Positions 1 to 10,409 of a stretch of DNA of 64,000 nucleotides are shown here, in pieces. A model generated the notes under the pieces. That model had not been told where the DNA came from. It made no database searches and saw nothing but the letters and a program-made list of their open reading frames with translations. The translations under genes and the position numbers were made by a program. Positions within the stretch are counted from its first letter, which is position 1. The number at the start of each line of letters is the position of its first letter. Source of the stretch: Flammula alnicola (lineage: Eukaryota > Basidiomycota > Agaricomycetes > Agaricales > Strophariaceae); the NCBI GenBank assembly GCA_015499995.1, contig JADNRV010000063.1, forward strand, positions 210,566-274,565. The letters run 5' to 3'.

Positions 1-1364
1 GATGTATTCCAACTAATAACACGTAGTTTAGAAATTTCTCCGGAAAAAAATTACTGCGTACTCTGTTCTTGCGGTAGACACCGATGACACTGCCACACCG
101 CTTTAAGGCAGCCTCATACGCCTGGCGAGGATACTGGAATAGCGCTTCATCCTACAAACAAAGAGGTCAAGCAGAGGAGTACACCATCATGACAACGAGG
201 CGTACTGGAATGCGAACAATGGGTGGAGTATTCAACTGCTTGCGCTATCATGGTGTTACGTTAGTAGGTACGCCGTGGCGGGGAATACGGCAAATTGCGT
301 ACCGGTCGCATAAAGTTATAAAAAAGGAGAAGCACAATGGCACCTAAAGCATAAGCAACACTTGGGGCCATGACTAGAATAATCGATCTGGTGAGGTGGA
401 GGCTAGAGCTTTCGCAAAGGGACTCATTTTATAGACGCGGTGTCGAGAAGCATTCCATCTTTGAGAAGGCCGTAAAATGATAATTATCGACCAGCCGTGA
501 GATAGCCACACCCTCAGACAGGCTAAGGTCAGCGTACCATGCGATCATTGAACATAAGATGGTACTATTATGTCCAGAGTAGACAGTTATGGTGGATTGC
601 CAAGTATCTGTTGCAAAATATCTCGATGCATGTGAGTTCACCCGGGAGGTGCCAACGCAGTACTAAAGCTGATCAGAGGATCTGATGGAACGTTCAATCT
701 TTGTGTTGCTTGAGAACGAAAGGCTTAACATGATACAGTGATACATAGAGCTAAAAGGATGTCTCGATAGAGCCTGATTAGAAAAGGCTCATATACCGGT
801 CTAGCAGCGCCCACAGCGCCCATAGTAGCCGCCAGTTCGATCATTCAGTACGTATGGGCAGGGGGATCAATCGAGAACCAAAGTGAACCCGAGCACATAG
901 AAGTTAGAACCGTGCAATGGAGAGGCAGAGGGATCGTGATATCGAGATGCACAATCATGATAGCTCCCAGATAGTTCCAGCACAAAGAATGGAAGCAAAC
1001 GCTGACTTCAGCAAAAGGTCGCGGTTTTTGGGAGGTAAGTTCGGCGAATACTCGAACCGCGAACCTGAATCGCGAACCTCGACCGGTAAATCCGAACCTC
1101 GAACCTCGGATATAATAATATCATAAATTGCGAACCTTGGATGATATATTTATCCCTGATTTATCCTAATCACAACTTCAGAATCACTACCAAATGATTA
1201 TCACATAGTTCTTCGCACGATCAATTACATAAATAACACTTGTCATCTCACGAGACTGAGATTGCATCTACAGAACCAAAGGCCGTCAAGCCGCGCGCAA
1301 GCCACAACCTTCGAAGTTCGAATGGGAATGATTTAAAGGTGGAGACCGTTAACATGCCCGAACC
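1..1364. other. Intergenic region, no supported gene
   Basis: No reading frame here resembles a known family or shows a convincing intron pattern. The stretch at about 1040-1140 holds several short direct repeats built around the motif cgaacct, in phrases such as gcgaacctcg, followed by an AT-rich segment. I see no transposon ends or tRNA. The last 100 bases or so are presumably the promoter and leader of the GMC oxidoreductase. Confidence 0.5.
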
Positions 1365-3401
1365 ATGTCTCCCTTCAGCACCCCTTACCCGATAACTGAG
1401 CTCGATGCTGCCAGCGTCGACGGATCTGCTGAGCAAGGACAGTATGATTATATTATTGTTGGCGGTGAGCTCTTTGCATATTCTGAGGCACCGACGGTGG
1501 GCTCTGAACCTGGTGCGAATTTTTGCAGGTGGAACAGCCGGATGCGTCCTAGCCAATCGTCTCAGTGAAAATCCCAGCGTAAGAGTACTTCTCCTGGAAC
1601 GAGGAAATGCTCGCCTCGGTTGGGCGACTCGGGTGCCACTCCTTTCAACGAACTTCATGGGGGACGAAAATGCCGCCTACAAATGGCCAGCTGCACCTGG
1701 GATGAATCTCACCGGCAATCGCAGCTTGAACATGGTGACCGGAAAAGGTCTTGGTGGTGGTTCGGCGATCAACAGTATGCAATACACTCGAGGGTATCCC
1801 CTAGAATACAATTTATGGAGCGACAATGGCCGCAAGGGATGGAGTTTCAACGAAGTCGAGGGCTACTTCAAGAAATCCGAGAAGTTTGTAAGCACTCCGG
1901 AACGAAAACACCACGGCACAAACGGTGCGTGGATATCTTAACTTCCTCACTGTACAAACCGTCGACTCACTGTCCTCGTAGGAGAATGGATTGTACGTGA
2001 CATGGGCGACCTCTACTTTCCCACTGCCCACGCGTAATTATATTTTCTATCGTTTGAGGATATCGCGTCTTGACTCTTCACTTCTAGCTGCGCAGACGCT
2101 TGTGTTAGTCTTGGTGTGCCGTACACCGATGATATCAATGACCCAAACGCCCCACTCAATGTTTGCGGGAAGTTTGATTGCACGATAGACCTCGGTGGTC
2201 GTCGTAGTTCGACCTTCAGCGCATTCCTGCCTCAGGCGCTTGCCTCGGAGAGGAAGTCTCATCTACACATTTGCACAGGAGCGGCGGTATCGGCTTTGGA
2301 TATCGAAGAGGATGCAAACACTTACAAGTCGTCAAAGGGGTTAGCTTTCAGGCAGCCACAGGAGCGGACGGGAAGATCTACCACGCACGAGCTCGTCGCG
2401 AAGTAATCTTGTGTGCTGGCCCTATTGCGACTCCCCAGATCTTGCTCTTAAGGTGTGGACCGTTCAATCGACATTCATTGCATGCTCACTCCTTATCAGT
2501 GGCATCGGCCCCTCCAACAAAGTCAAGAAACCTCTGAAGAAGGAGCTGCCCGGTGTCGGCGAGAATCTGGTAAATCTGCTCCATTCAGTCAAAAATACAT
2601 TCATTGATCAACCAAATATCTTACAGCAAGACCATTTGGGAATGGGGATCATGTACAACGTACCACAGCCGAGTCGCTTCACATCGTTCAGAAGAGTCGC
2701 TTGAGAGCCATCGTCGAGCTTTTCCGCTACATTGCCTTTGGCGAAGGTCTCTTCCTCGCACCCGTGACCCAGCTCTCGATTCTCGTCAACTCGGGTTGCA
2801 TCGACGATTCAGGACACATCATTCCCTCAAAGCCCACAGATCCTATTAGACTCCCCGATCTTGAGCTCCTTCCCATTCACTTCAACTACAGCGACCCTCC
2901 CATCCCATTCGAAGCCGGTGTTTTCTCTCTTAAAGTCGGCCTCATGCGCCCGCCTCCCGCGGCTCAGTTTCTCTCGCCTCAGAGAACCCCCTTGATCGAC
3001 CGGCGTGCGATCTCGCTTTCCTCAGCGACCCGGCCGACTTCGCCGTCATGCGGAAGGCGTCAAGTTGCCAAGAGGATTGGGGAGAAGATGCGGGAGCGGG
3101 GCATGACTTGAAGGATCTATACATGCCAGATAGCGAGTCGGATGCGGATCTGGATGCGTTCGTCAGCAAAACAGCAAGGACCACCTACCATTATGGCTGT
3201 ACATGTCGTATGGCACCGGAGAACGATCCCCGTCCTGGCGTCGTCGACGACGAGCTTCGTGTCCATGGGATTCAGAACCTGCGGATCGCGGATTCCAGTA
3301 TCATCCCTGACATGATTTCTGCTCATTTACAGGCGCCAGCGGTGATGATTGCGGAGAAGTGTGCAGACTTGATCAAGGCGAACCCGTCGTCGCACCTCTG
3401 A
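1365..3401 (+). CDS. GMC (glucose-methanol-choline) oxidoreductase
   Basis: FAD-dependent alcohol or sugar oxidoreductase of the GMC family. The N-terminus QYDYIIVGG joins across an intron (about 1465-1528) to GTAGCVLANRLS, giving the Rossmann FAD-binding motif GGGTAGC and the downstream acidic LLLERG. The second GMC signature region GKGLGGGSAINSM follows at about 1745-1780, and CAGPIATPQILLLSGIGP spans another intron near 2450-2510. The C-terminal catalytic His lies in YHYGCTCRMA (about 3190), and the segment ISAHLQAP carries a second His. A second intron is about 1925-1981, and one after GENL ends at about 2626. No signal peptide is visible, so the protein may be intracellular. The frame breaks by single bases near 2330, 2660, 2945 and 3060 although the protein stays conserved on both sides; I read these as sequence errors. 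The exact substrate cannot be told. Confidence 0.85.
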
Positions 3402-4819
3402 GGCTGAATTGCTGCTCAACGTTGCTCCGCTTCGTGGACACTCCCCGCCGACTCATTCGTTATTACCTTTGCCCGCATCGTTCCATATCTTGTAATTTAT
3501 GGCTCTGGTGTCATGTCTGGACAAATCCCAAAATATTTCCTGTTTTTCATACTAAGGTGTAGCGGTATTTTTAGCGTTCTACTTTGTATTAGTGATAAAA
3601 CTGAGCAATTCCCAGAAATGACATCTGTTAGCCAACTTTTTCGCCTGCCAAATTCCCTCGTTGCTCATTGTTGGGATTTTTCTTGCATGCGGCGCTGACT
3701 TACTTCTTGCATACTCAATAAGTTTCATTGCATGTTATGCGGAGAGGTAAAATATGGTAATAAAACTTCTCTAGTATACAACTGGTATATGTGCGCTACA
3801 CTTTCCAAGCAAAGACTGTGAGGGGCATACAATACCCTATATTCCAAGGCGTGGATAAAAGGATTGTAGATGAATAACAGAGAAATAAACATGAGTCTTG
3901 TTTCGAGACTACAGTAAGCTCAGGTTCTTAATAGTTAGTATCCATGCCCGAAATTTCCATTCTAGCCTACCGCCCAACTACCGTCTGAGTCCAGTGCTCT
4001 CATAACATTCCGTCATGCACATGACACACTTTGATACCACCATCCTGAAAGGTTAGTAGTCATAATAAACTTGCTGTATCTCAAATCTCCTATGAGTTGA
4101 CTGTCTAAGCCTGCAATGCACCAGGATCTGTACCACTCAAAGTCTAATGTATTCCTATTTGGGTACCGCGGAGTGGACTTGTGAGGAAATCTACCCAATA
4201 AGTATAAGGGAAAGTGCCTGCAGTGCCGCAGGGCGAGAATTCCCCTTGACGGCCAGATCTCAGAAAGGAGATGTCTGCCTAAGGTCGCTCTTAAATGTTT
4301 AAATAATCATTCGATCCTGTCGTTTTTGTTCATCTTTACGACGACCTTGTATGGCGCTTATCCTATTTTGGCATCCGAACAAAATGGTGGTGACGATCGA
4401 GGGTTGATTGCTCGCTGCGCTCGCAATCATTCTCTAAGGGCTGGAGGCCCGGACAAACAAAGCCAAACTTTCCGATGCAAAAAGTGACCCCATTTCAGCC
4501 CATGTTGCGTGCATTATATCTCAATCGTTATTGCCCTCTTCCTTTGAAATCTTGGGATTGGATAGGTTTTCATGTATTGTATCAACGTATCCTAAAAATT
4601 CTAGGATTTTCGTCTTTCTTTCGTGTTCAGAGGCCACAAAATTCAGTGTCACACGCTATTAGGATGGCGAAGCGAGCGCCCCGCAGGTCTGCGGATACGT
4701 AATTACATAACGACTGTTGATCCTGACCTATATACCCGCTATAAGCCTGACTGAACAGCGAGGGCCTTCGCGGACGAAATCTTGCGCCCTCGGGAACATT
4801 GGGCACAGCGACCACACAT
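3402..4819. other. Intergenic region, nothing recognised
   Basis: AT-rich DNA between the GMC oxidoreductase and the duplicated block. Short open frames exist on both strands, but none has family resemblance or plausible splice structure. I see no terminal repeats or tRNA. The left border of duplicated block A begins at about 4820. Confidence 0.5.
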
Positions 4820-4876
4820 ATCTCCCGACTCGCCTCGAGAACATCTCAGATTTCAACCCCCTCTCCACTTCCCTCA

Positions 4877-5883
4877 ATGCTGGAGCTCTACGACTCCAGC
4901 CCTTACTCCTTACCATCACAAGAGATACGCCTGAAATCCGCTTGCGCTCTATCCAACGCACACATCAAATGTTTGGTGTGGGGACAAGATGCACTTGCGT
5001 TCATCCATTTTATTCCTGCCAACCTCTTTGCTCTTCATCTGGTCGTCGCAGATCAGGACCTTCAATTAGCTTCCACCGAAATCATCGAATCTCTGCCGTA
5101 TAAACTTTTCACCGGCATCGATAATCGTTATGTGGAATTCATTTTTTCGACTCAAACCAGTCGAGAACTTCCCGCACTCGCGCACCTCGAGCTGACAACT
5201 CCCCACGACAAACGCGACGTTGACGACCCAGAGATGATTTTCATCCATCCTCAGTCGCAATTTTATCTCGATGTTCACGACAACAGCCGCTCGGTATCGC
5301 TTCCACCTTTTCCCGACACCATTCGATTCCCAACACGAACCGCATTTCTTGACTCATGATTGCGACATACTTGGACCCTCCTACTGGCCGGGTACATACC
5401 AAGATGAGGGGGATGTTGACAACCTGGATTTCGTACTTTTTTGTTTACACCCTGCGAATAAACCCTCGGTACTCCCAACGGCCATCTCGAACCAGAACGA
5501 GCGGAGGTGTTACGGAGTCTCAGGCCAGAAAATCAGCCGTACTTTGACGCCTTCGCACGAGATCAATCTTGCAACGCGATAGAGCATGCAATGCGCCGTA
5601 AGGAGATACTCGAGAAGCTTGGGTGCGCTATTTGGCTTTTCTATTTGCTCCGAAGTCCAAACCGTCTGATTCCATGCGTGTTTATTAGAAAGTATGAAGA
5701 GGCACGACGTCCGCTTCCCCTACCTCCCCCCGGAAATCCTACACTTCGGTCAGTCTTATCTGAATCTTCAAGGTACTGCTCGACTGAGTTGAACGATGCC
5801 AGGGCTAAACATGCCGCAAATCGTGCCAATGAGCTCGCAAATCAAAAGTATTTTGGTCAATCGTACATTTTAGCCCCTCAGTA
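4877..5883 (+). CDS. Conserved hypothetical protein, copy A of a local pair
   Basis: I recognise this only as the kind of uncharacterised protein common in Agaricomycetes and assign no function. From MLELYDSSPYSLPS the frame is open to 5359 and includes the phrases KCLVWGQDALAFIHFIP and PEMIFIHPQSQFYLDVHD. It then stops at TGA because gactcatgat lacks a G that copy B has (gactcgatgat, about 15701). In the next frame the protein continues (MIATYLDPPTG) and, after another frame change, ends with RPENQPYFDAFA, EEARRPLPLPPPGNP and the terminal SYILAPQ before TAA. No membrane segment or signal peptide is visible. Copy B shows that the intended product is one protein of roughly 330 residues. The start is the first in-frame ATG, shared with copy B. 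Confidence 0.6.
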
Positions 5884-6164
5884 ATCCTTAATCCTATTCT
5901 GCAGGCGCCCGTACTCGATGTCGGCTTTTAGAGGGGCAAGGCCCAACATCGCTAGATTCATTCGACTCATACGGTGATCCGGCTATTGCCAGAGCGCTCT
6001 GGTTGAATGCCATACTAGGGCTTTCGACAAGAAGGTTGACGAAATGGTGTAATTCATTAGTGTCAGCAACGAGCAGCCTGATCAGCACGCGATGCAATCA
6101 ATTCTCCTCATGATCACCACCTTCCAATTGAAGTTACGAATCTACGTATGTTCTTTACCGTGTA

Positions 6165-6450
6165 TTGCGCCGCGCTGATAACATGGACATCCTAGCCTCT
6201 ATTCCCGCAGATCTCAGCGACGTGATAATCGATTGCCTCCATGACGATATACCAACTTTGCCTGCATGCAGTCTTGTTTGCAAGAACCTGCAAACACTGG
6301 CTTTATTCCTCTCGCTTTCATCTTTTCTCTTGCGTTCAACTCGATTCTTTCGGTACTGATGACGCATTTGACGTAAATTTTGCCCCTCAATCTACGCTTC
6401 CATTCTACATTCGCCAACTGAAAAATCAATATCGTACGCGCTGAACTTGC
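6165..6450 (+). pseudogene. F-box protein N-terminal fragment
   Basis: The peptide starting near 6183 (MDILASIPADLSDVIIDC, then LHDDIPTLPACSLVCKN) has the spacing of a fungal F-box: a hydrophobic Ile-Pro start, an Asp-Val-Ile-Ile-Asp helix, and the typical ACSLVCK. After CSLVCK the similarity continues in another frame (WLYSSRFHLFSCVQLDS), as in many basidiomycete F-box genes where this segment is followed by a run of variable repeats. Nothing further of the protein is found before the block resumes. The fragment lies inside the stretch unique to copy A, so it came with that insertion or was lost from copy B. I call it a broken remnant. Confidence 0.55.
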
Positions 6451-7177
6451 GAACGAAGCACTCGCCAGCCTTCCACATCTGGGTGTACATGTGTCGCTCG
6501 CTTTGCGAGGTATCCAATCCTGTGATAGCCTGAGCACCGGTGCCAACGGGAATTTGCATTCCCTTTGTCGAAACCTCACGACCCCCAGTTAGATTGGATT
6601 GTCGTAAGCATCATGCCGTTCAACTTGTCCTGACTCCTGCGTGAAACGGCCTATCAACTTTTTCTTTTCTTTTTATCACTTCACACACTGAACCTCACGG
6701 GGTTCTGTCGCTGTGACATAGAACCACTCCCAACGTACATCCATGCGTTAGGTCCATCCTGAGAAAACCTTGGACTTCCTACAGGCTTCCATGGATCGGC
6801 GCCCAAATATTCCAAGGTACGTTAAATTTTACTAGACATTTAACGATGCCTGACTCCTAGACATGCTCAGCACAGAGCTTGACCGCGGGAACAACATGTC
6901 TCTCCGGACGAGCTTATTCCCTTTGACCTCCCGGCTCTCGGTGAACTCTCTACTGAGTTTACTTCAAGATGTACGGACAGGTCATTCGCGGCAGGGCGCA
7001 TGCATCGATTTGCCTATCGCTTCGGGGCCTGGACGCCGAGGGGCGCTTTGGTTTAAGTTTTTTTGCACATCCGTTTGCACAATAGGTTTTGCATTCTTCG
7101 TTTACTATGGTATATGAATACGAAGCCAACATTTCATGATTAAAATACGCCTAGCTACCCAACCCAGACGATCATAT

Positions 7178-7435
7178 TTACACATATCGGGGCGTTACTT
7201 TGAGCTTTGCGCAGACGCTGGCAAGATAAGATAAGATGATTTAGCTTGGCCAGAAGGCTATTGTTCAAATCCAACAACATCGATGTTGAGTTTCATTGCC
7301 AAGAAACACAAAAGAACTAAGAATATAGCTGGTTTGGTTGAGCAAACAATGAGACCATCCGAGATGGCGGCAGCAACTAATATGTGTGCCATTAAAGCGA
7401 GCATGAAAGATACAACTTGAGACGACGCTACCACT
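7178..7435. other. Junction segment between duplicated block A and the VPS3-like fragment
   Basis: No coding potential recognised. The stretch contains gataagataagatgatt near 7226. It separates the right end of the duplicated block from the point where the VPS3-like homology stops, so it may hold the rearrangement junction. Confidence 0.4.
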
Positions 7436-8936
7436 CTACATTCGCAACAGCTTAACAGGAACTGTCCGCATCTTCTCCGACCTCCGGGTCGAGGGCACCA
7501 AATAACCTCCTATGCTCGAAATCAAATTGAGCCGTTGGGAAGGATCGATGTCAGCGTTCTTCGAACTTGTGGACGATGAACGTTGATGGGTGGATTGCTT
7601 TGTAAGCGATGTTGGCTTGGAAGACGAGAAAGAAGGTGTAGCTGCACTGATGACTTGGATGATCTCCTGCGTCTCGACACTGTGTATCTCGATTGTGTCG
7701 TTCGGAAGCAAGGATGTGATATATGGATAGTCAAGACCTGAAACAGATCGTCAGCAAACAGACGGTCGGTAGGAAAACGAGAAATGATGAACGTATAACC
7801 TCGGGGTGGCTTGACCACTAGAGAGTGCCTCTTACAGGATCTCCGTCTCTTGTTATACAGTCCCAATGTACTCGCTCCCGTCCATGAGAGGATCAAGAAC
7901 ATGATTTGACTGATCACGGTGATCGATGGCTTGACCACGAACGGCGCTGGCTCAAATGCTTGTGACAGAGGAATGACTTGGAAGAGCGAGGAGGCTTCGA
8001 GGTCGAGTATGCTGTGATATAGCTTATCGGCTATACATAGCGCTTTGCCTGTCCGTCGCGCAAGTGTGATTGTTGGACTTCCTTGTGGAAGGGGTATCTC
8101 CTGCATAGACTGTTAGAGCATGGACCTATGCGGTGCTTTGGAACAGACCTTGTGATATACGAGACGATCCTTCATCGTATACAGCGCGATGGAACTCCGC
8201 TTAACCACACAAATCTCGACAGGTTCGACTGGAAGGGGGATTCCGGATGCAGAGAGCTGCGGCACGAGACGCTTCAGGTGCTGGTCGTCCACGGTAAACG
8301 TTACAACATGTCGAACGGGTTTGATGGGGATTGGATCGAGTGATGGAATTGTGTAAAAGTGGATTTGATGGTCTGGGAGGCCATAGTGAGCACATGAACA
8401 AGGTTGGATTCAGGAAGGAGGGAATGTACGGAAGTACGAGAGAGCACCAGCGCCCGCGAAAGACTGGGTATGAGAACGATTTCGTCGATTGGTTTATCGC
8501 CTGGCATTTTCTGCCTCGAGATAACAGTGTATGATTCAAGCTGAACGAAGTTTTTATTAGTGATGTCGGTTACATGTTCGAAGAGTCAGATATCACACCT
8601 TGTTGGGGTCATCTGCTTGCAACGCAAAGCGTATGATTCTCCGTTGGAACACCCGGCATAAATTTCGGATCCTGTTGCAGATATTCCTTCAGCCCCTCGT
8701 AACAACTGAAACGATACGGTACCAACCTAACGCTTGAGCACATCGAACCTGAACTTTTCCAGATGGACTTGAAGCAGAACTCTCGTAGACTGATATAGTT
8801 TAGGATCTGATAGCACGAAAAGAGAAGGATATGCTTACCATATGGTTCAATGACATCAGGAATCAAGCGCTGCAGTTGAAAAGGAGGCACGTCGCCCGGG
8901 TTTTGAGGCGCGTATGTCATGAATGCGTGGTTAACC
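7436..8936 (-). pseudogene. VPS3/TGFBRAP1-like gene, N-terminal CNH-type part only
   Basis: On the minus strand the exons assemble into a protein resembling the N-terminal citron-homology beta-propeller of Vps3/TGFBRAP1 and Vam6, the subunits of the CORVET/HOPS vacuolar tethering complexes. Key phrases in order are EIYAGCSNGE, IIRFALQADDPNK, GDKPIDEIVLIPSLSRALVL, HFYTIPSLDPIPIKP, LARRTGKALCIAD, VVKPSITVIS, LSWTGASTLGLY and LDYPYITSLLPNDTIEIH. Introns are visible, for example one starting gtacttccgt near 8440 and one at about 7743-7802. Frame breaks occur near 8641 and 7830; at the latter, DGDPVRGTL runs into a TAG. The reading ends at VPVKLLRM, well short of a full-length protein of about 1000 residues; the clathrin-repeat half is absent from the window. 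Whether Vps3 or Vam6 is the better name is uncertain. Confidence 0.6.
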
Positions 8937-9272
8937 GCAGAAAAGAGCTCTATAGGTTTCGATACGTAGCAACTGTTTTCAAGTGCCAGAAGCCAGAGAA
9001 AGCAGCAGAGTTGAGTTGCGGTGAAGGTTCGTGAACGTGCTGTAGTGGATCCCTAAGTAGTCACTGCGGAGCTCGAAATATCCACTTGAACCACAACTCA
9101 ACCTCAAACGTGAAATGAGTATTGCACATAGTCATGCAATAGTGAAAGCGATATGCACCGTCACCGTAGCTCGCACTCTTTCTTGAGACCTGCCTAGATC
9201 TTAACTTCAAATTCCGTCATTTAGAGCCTTCGTAGGATTTCATCCTTGTTAGGGCTGGTACTACACCTCGCA
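8937..9272. other. Intergenic region between the VPS3-like fragment and the DUF3602 gene
   Basis: About 335 bases between divergently oriented remnants. I see no gene, tRNA or repeat. It would be the shared 5' region of both neighbours. Confidence 0.4.
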
Positions 9273-9869
9273 ATATCAGACACAGAACATTCGATTTCCC
9301 GTGGTCGTGAAACTTTCGTACGTTTTCTCCTTCCATATCTCGTTGTCGTCGCTCATATTCTTTTCGAAATTTCTTTCTTTCTTTCAGCAGTCCACAGGAT
9401 GAAGAGGAATTGGCAACGTCCGCTAGGCCTCTCTGTCACGCGACGCCCGACCCAGCTTCGGCCCAGACGATTTCTCCGTCACCCGTCGCAGAGAACTCGT
9501 GGCCAATGCCAACTACACAGGTATGTCATTGCTGCGCTCTAGGTCTTCACGGATTCGTGGCAGAGATGGCAATATCATACCAGGCGGCGCCAGTGTCGCG
9601 GAATCCATGGACGATGAGGAGCGTAGGAAACACATCCACCACACCACCGGATCGTGCGTCTTTTCTTAATACATATCAGGTCCACGTTCTGAAGTTCGTT
9701 TTACAGATACAAACACTCCGCCGGTGGTGGCGGCGGTGCGAACAGCAGCTCTACTCACGCGCGTGCTGTTCAGCATCATTCCCATCACACGGCCAAGTTC
9801 GAGTCGACTGGGCGCGGCGGGGTGGGCAACATCGTATACGAAAGGTCGTTTCGTCGCCATAGGACATAA
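9273..9869 (+). pseudogene. DUF3602-family protein, disrupted
   Basis: DUF3602 proteins are short fungal proteins of unknown function built on repeats like GRGGAGN(I/V). Here the frame SDTEHSISRGRE leads across an intron into RGIGNV (about 9400-9415), then RPSFGPDDFS, then GRDGNIIPGG (about 9560), DEERRKHIHHTTGS (about 9610-9650), and after another intron a Gly-rich stretch followed by GRGGVGNIVYERSF (about 9805-9845) and TAA at 9867-9869. The expected initiator before SDTEHS is ATA (9273-9275) rather than ATG. Two in-frame stops, TGA near 9398 and TAG near 9425, flank the RGIGNV motif. ATG to ATA and a possible CGA to TGA are transitions of the C-to-T kind, unlike the single-base deletions elsewhere in the window. 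An unrecognised intron could explain part of this. Confidence 0.6.
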
Positions 9870-10409
9870 CGTCGCTCTCCCCTACTCTTGCCTCTCTACC
9901 GTCTCCTTCCTATCCTTATCTCTGTATTCAAATTGGCAGTCGTCTAAGGTGCATTTCAGGGTGATAATGATATCTCTCTGCCCTTTACTTATCTCAAATC
10001 CGTTAGCCTACGAATTCTAACGTCGAAGACGCTCGCCCGCACATTTCTCCGAATCATTACAGGCATTATTTCGTGAGATATTCTTGTCAAGTCCATCAAG
10101 TATCAGTAATCGTTAACGCGGGGTGATCAGAGACGGCATTCCGGGGTTCTCGTCACCGTGCTGTACGTTCTCATTTGTCGCCTTGAGTTCATTCTCATCA
10201 CCGAGTACTTGCACCTGTAGATTATGGACCGGATTCTTGGACGCGATACCCAAGCGATACTCAAAGAAGCATAGATATCCGATACTATATTCACAGCGCT
10301 ATATACACCCTAATGTACCCTAGCCCAACTTGTCCTACTTTCCACAACCATATGCATCAAATCCTACTCTACCCTATGCTAGTGATTGAAAATAATAGTT
10401 GCCGATAAC
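9870..10409. other. Intergenic region, no supported gene
   Basis: Sequence downstream of the DUF3602 gene and of the convergent NOD-like receptor gene. It should hold both 3' ends. No gene, repeat or RNA recognised. Confidence 0.4.

Larger units (their letters stand above)
4820..7177. repeat. Duplicated block, copy A
   Basis: This block is a close direct copy of 15155-16707. Similarity starts at atctcccgactcgcc, runs through the hypothetical coding region, resumes in its 3' flank (cctggacgccgaggggcgct), and ends at the shared phrase acccagacgatcatattt. Relative to copy B, copy A has about 850 extra bases (about 6046-6900), which include an F-box-like fragment, and lacks a short segment (gcggaaaccagtgtctttc) near 6953. 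Outside the insertion the copies differ by scattered substitutions and a few small indels. Confidence 0.9.

Noticed and set aside
1248..1658. Minus-strand frame of 136 residues over the start of the GMC oxidoreductase
   Set aside because: It lies antisense to the FAD-binding exon and intron, which explain the sequence fully.
7226..7275. Possible A box and gttcaaatcc B box of a tRNA or SINE near 7245-7270
   Set aside because: Spacing is too short and the T-stem does not pair.
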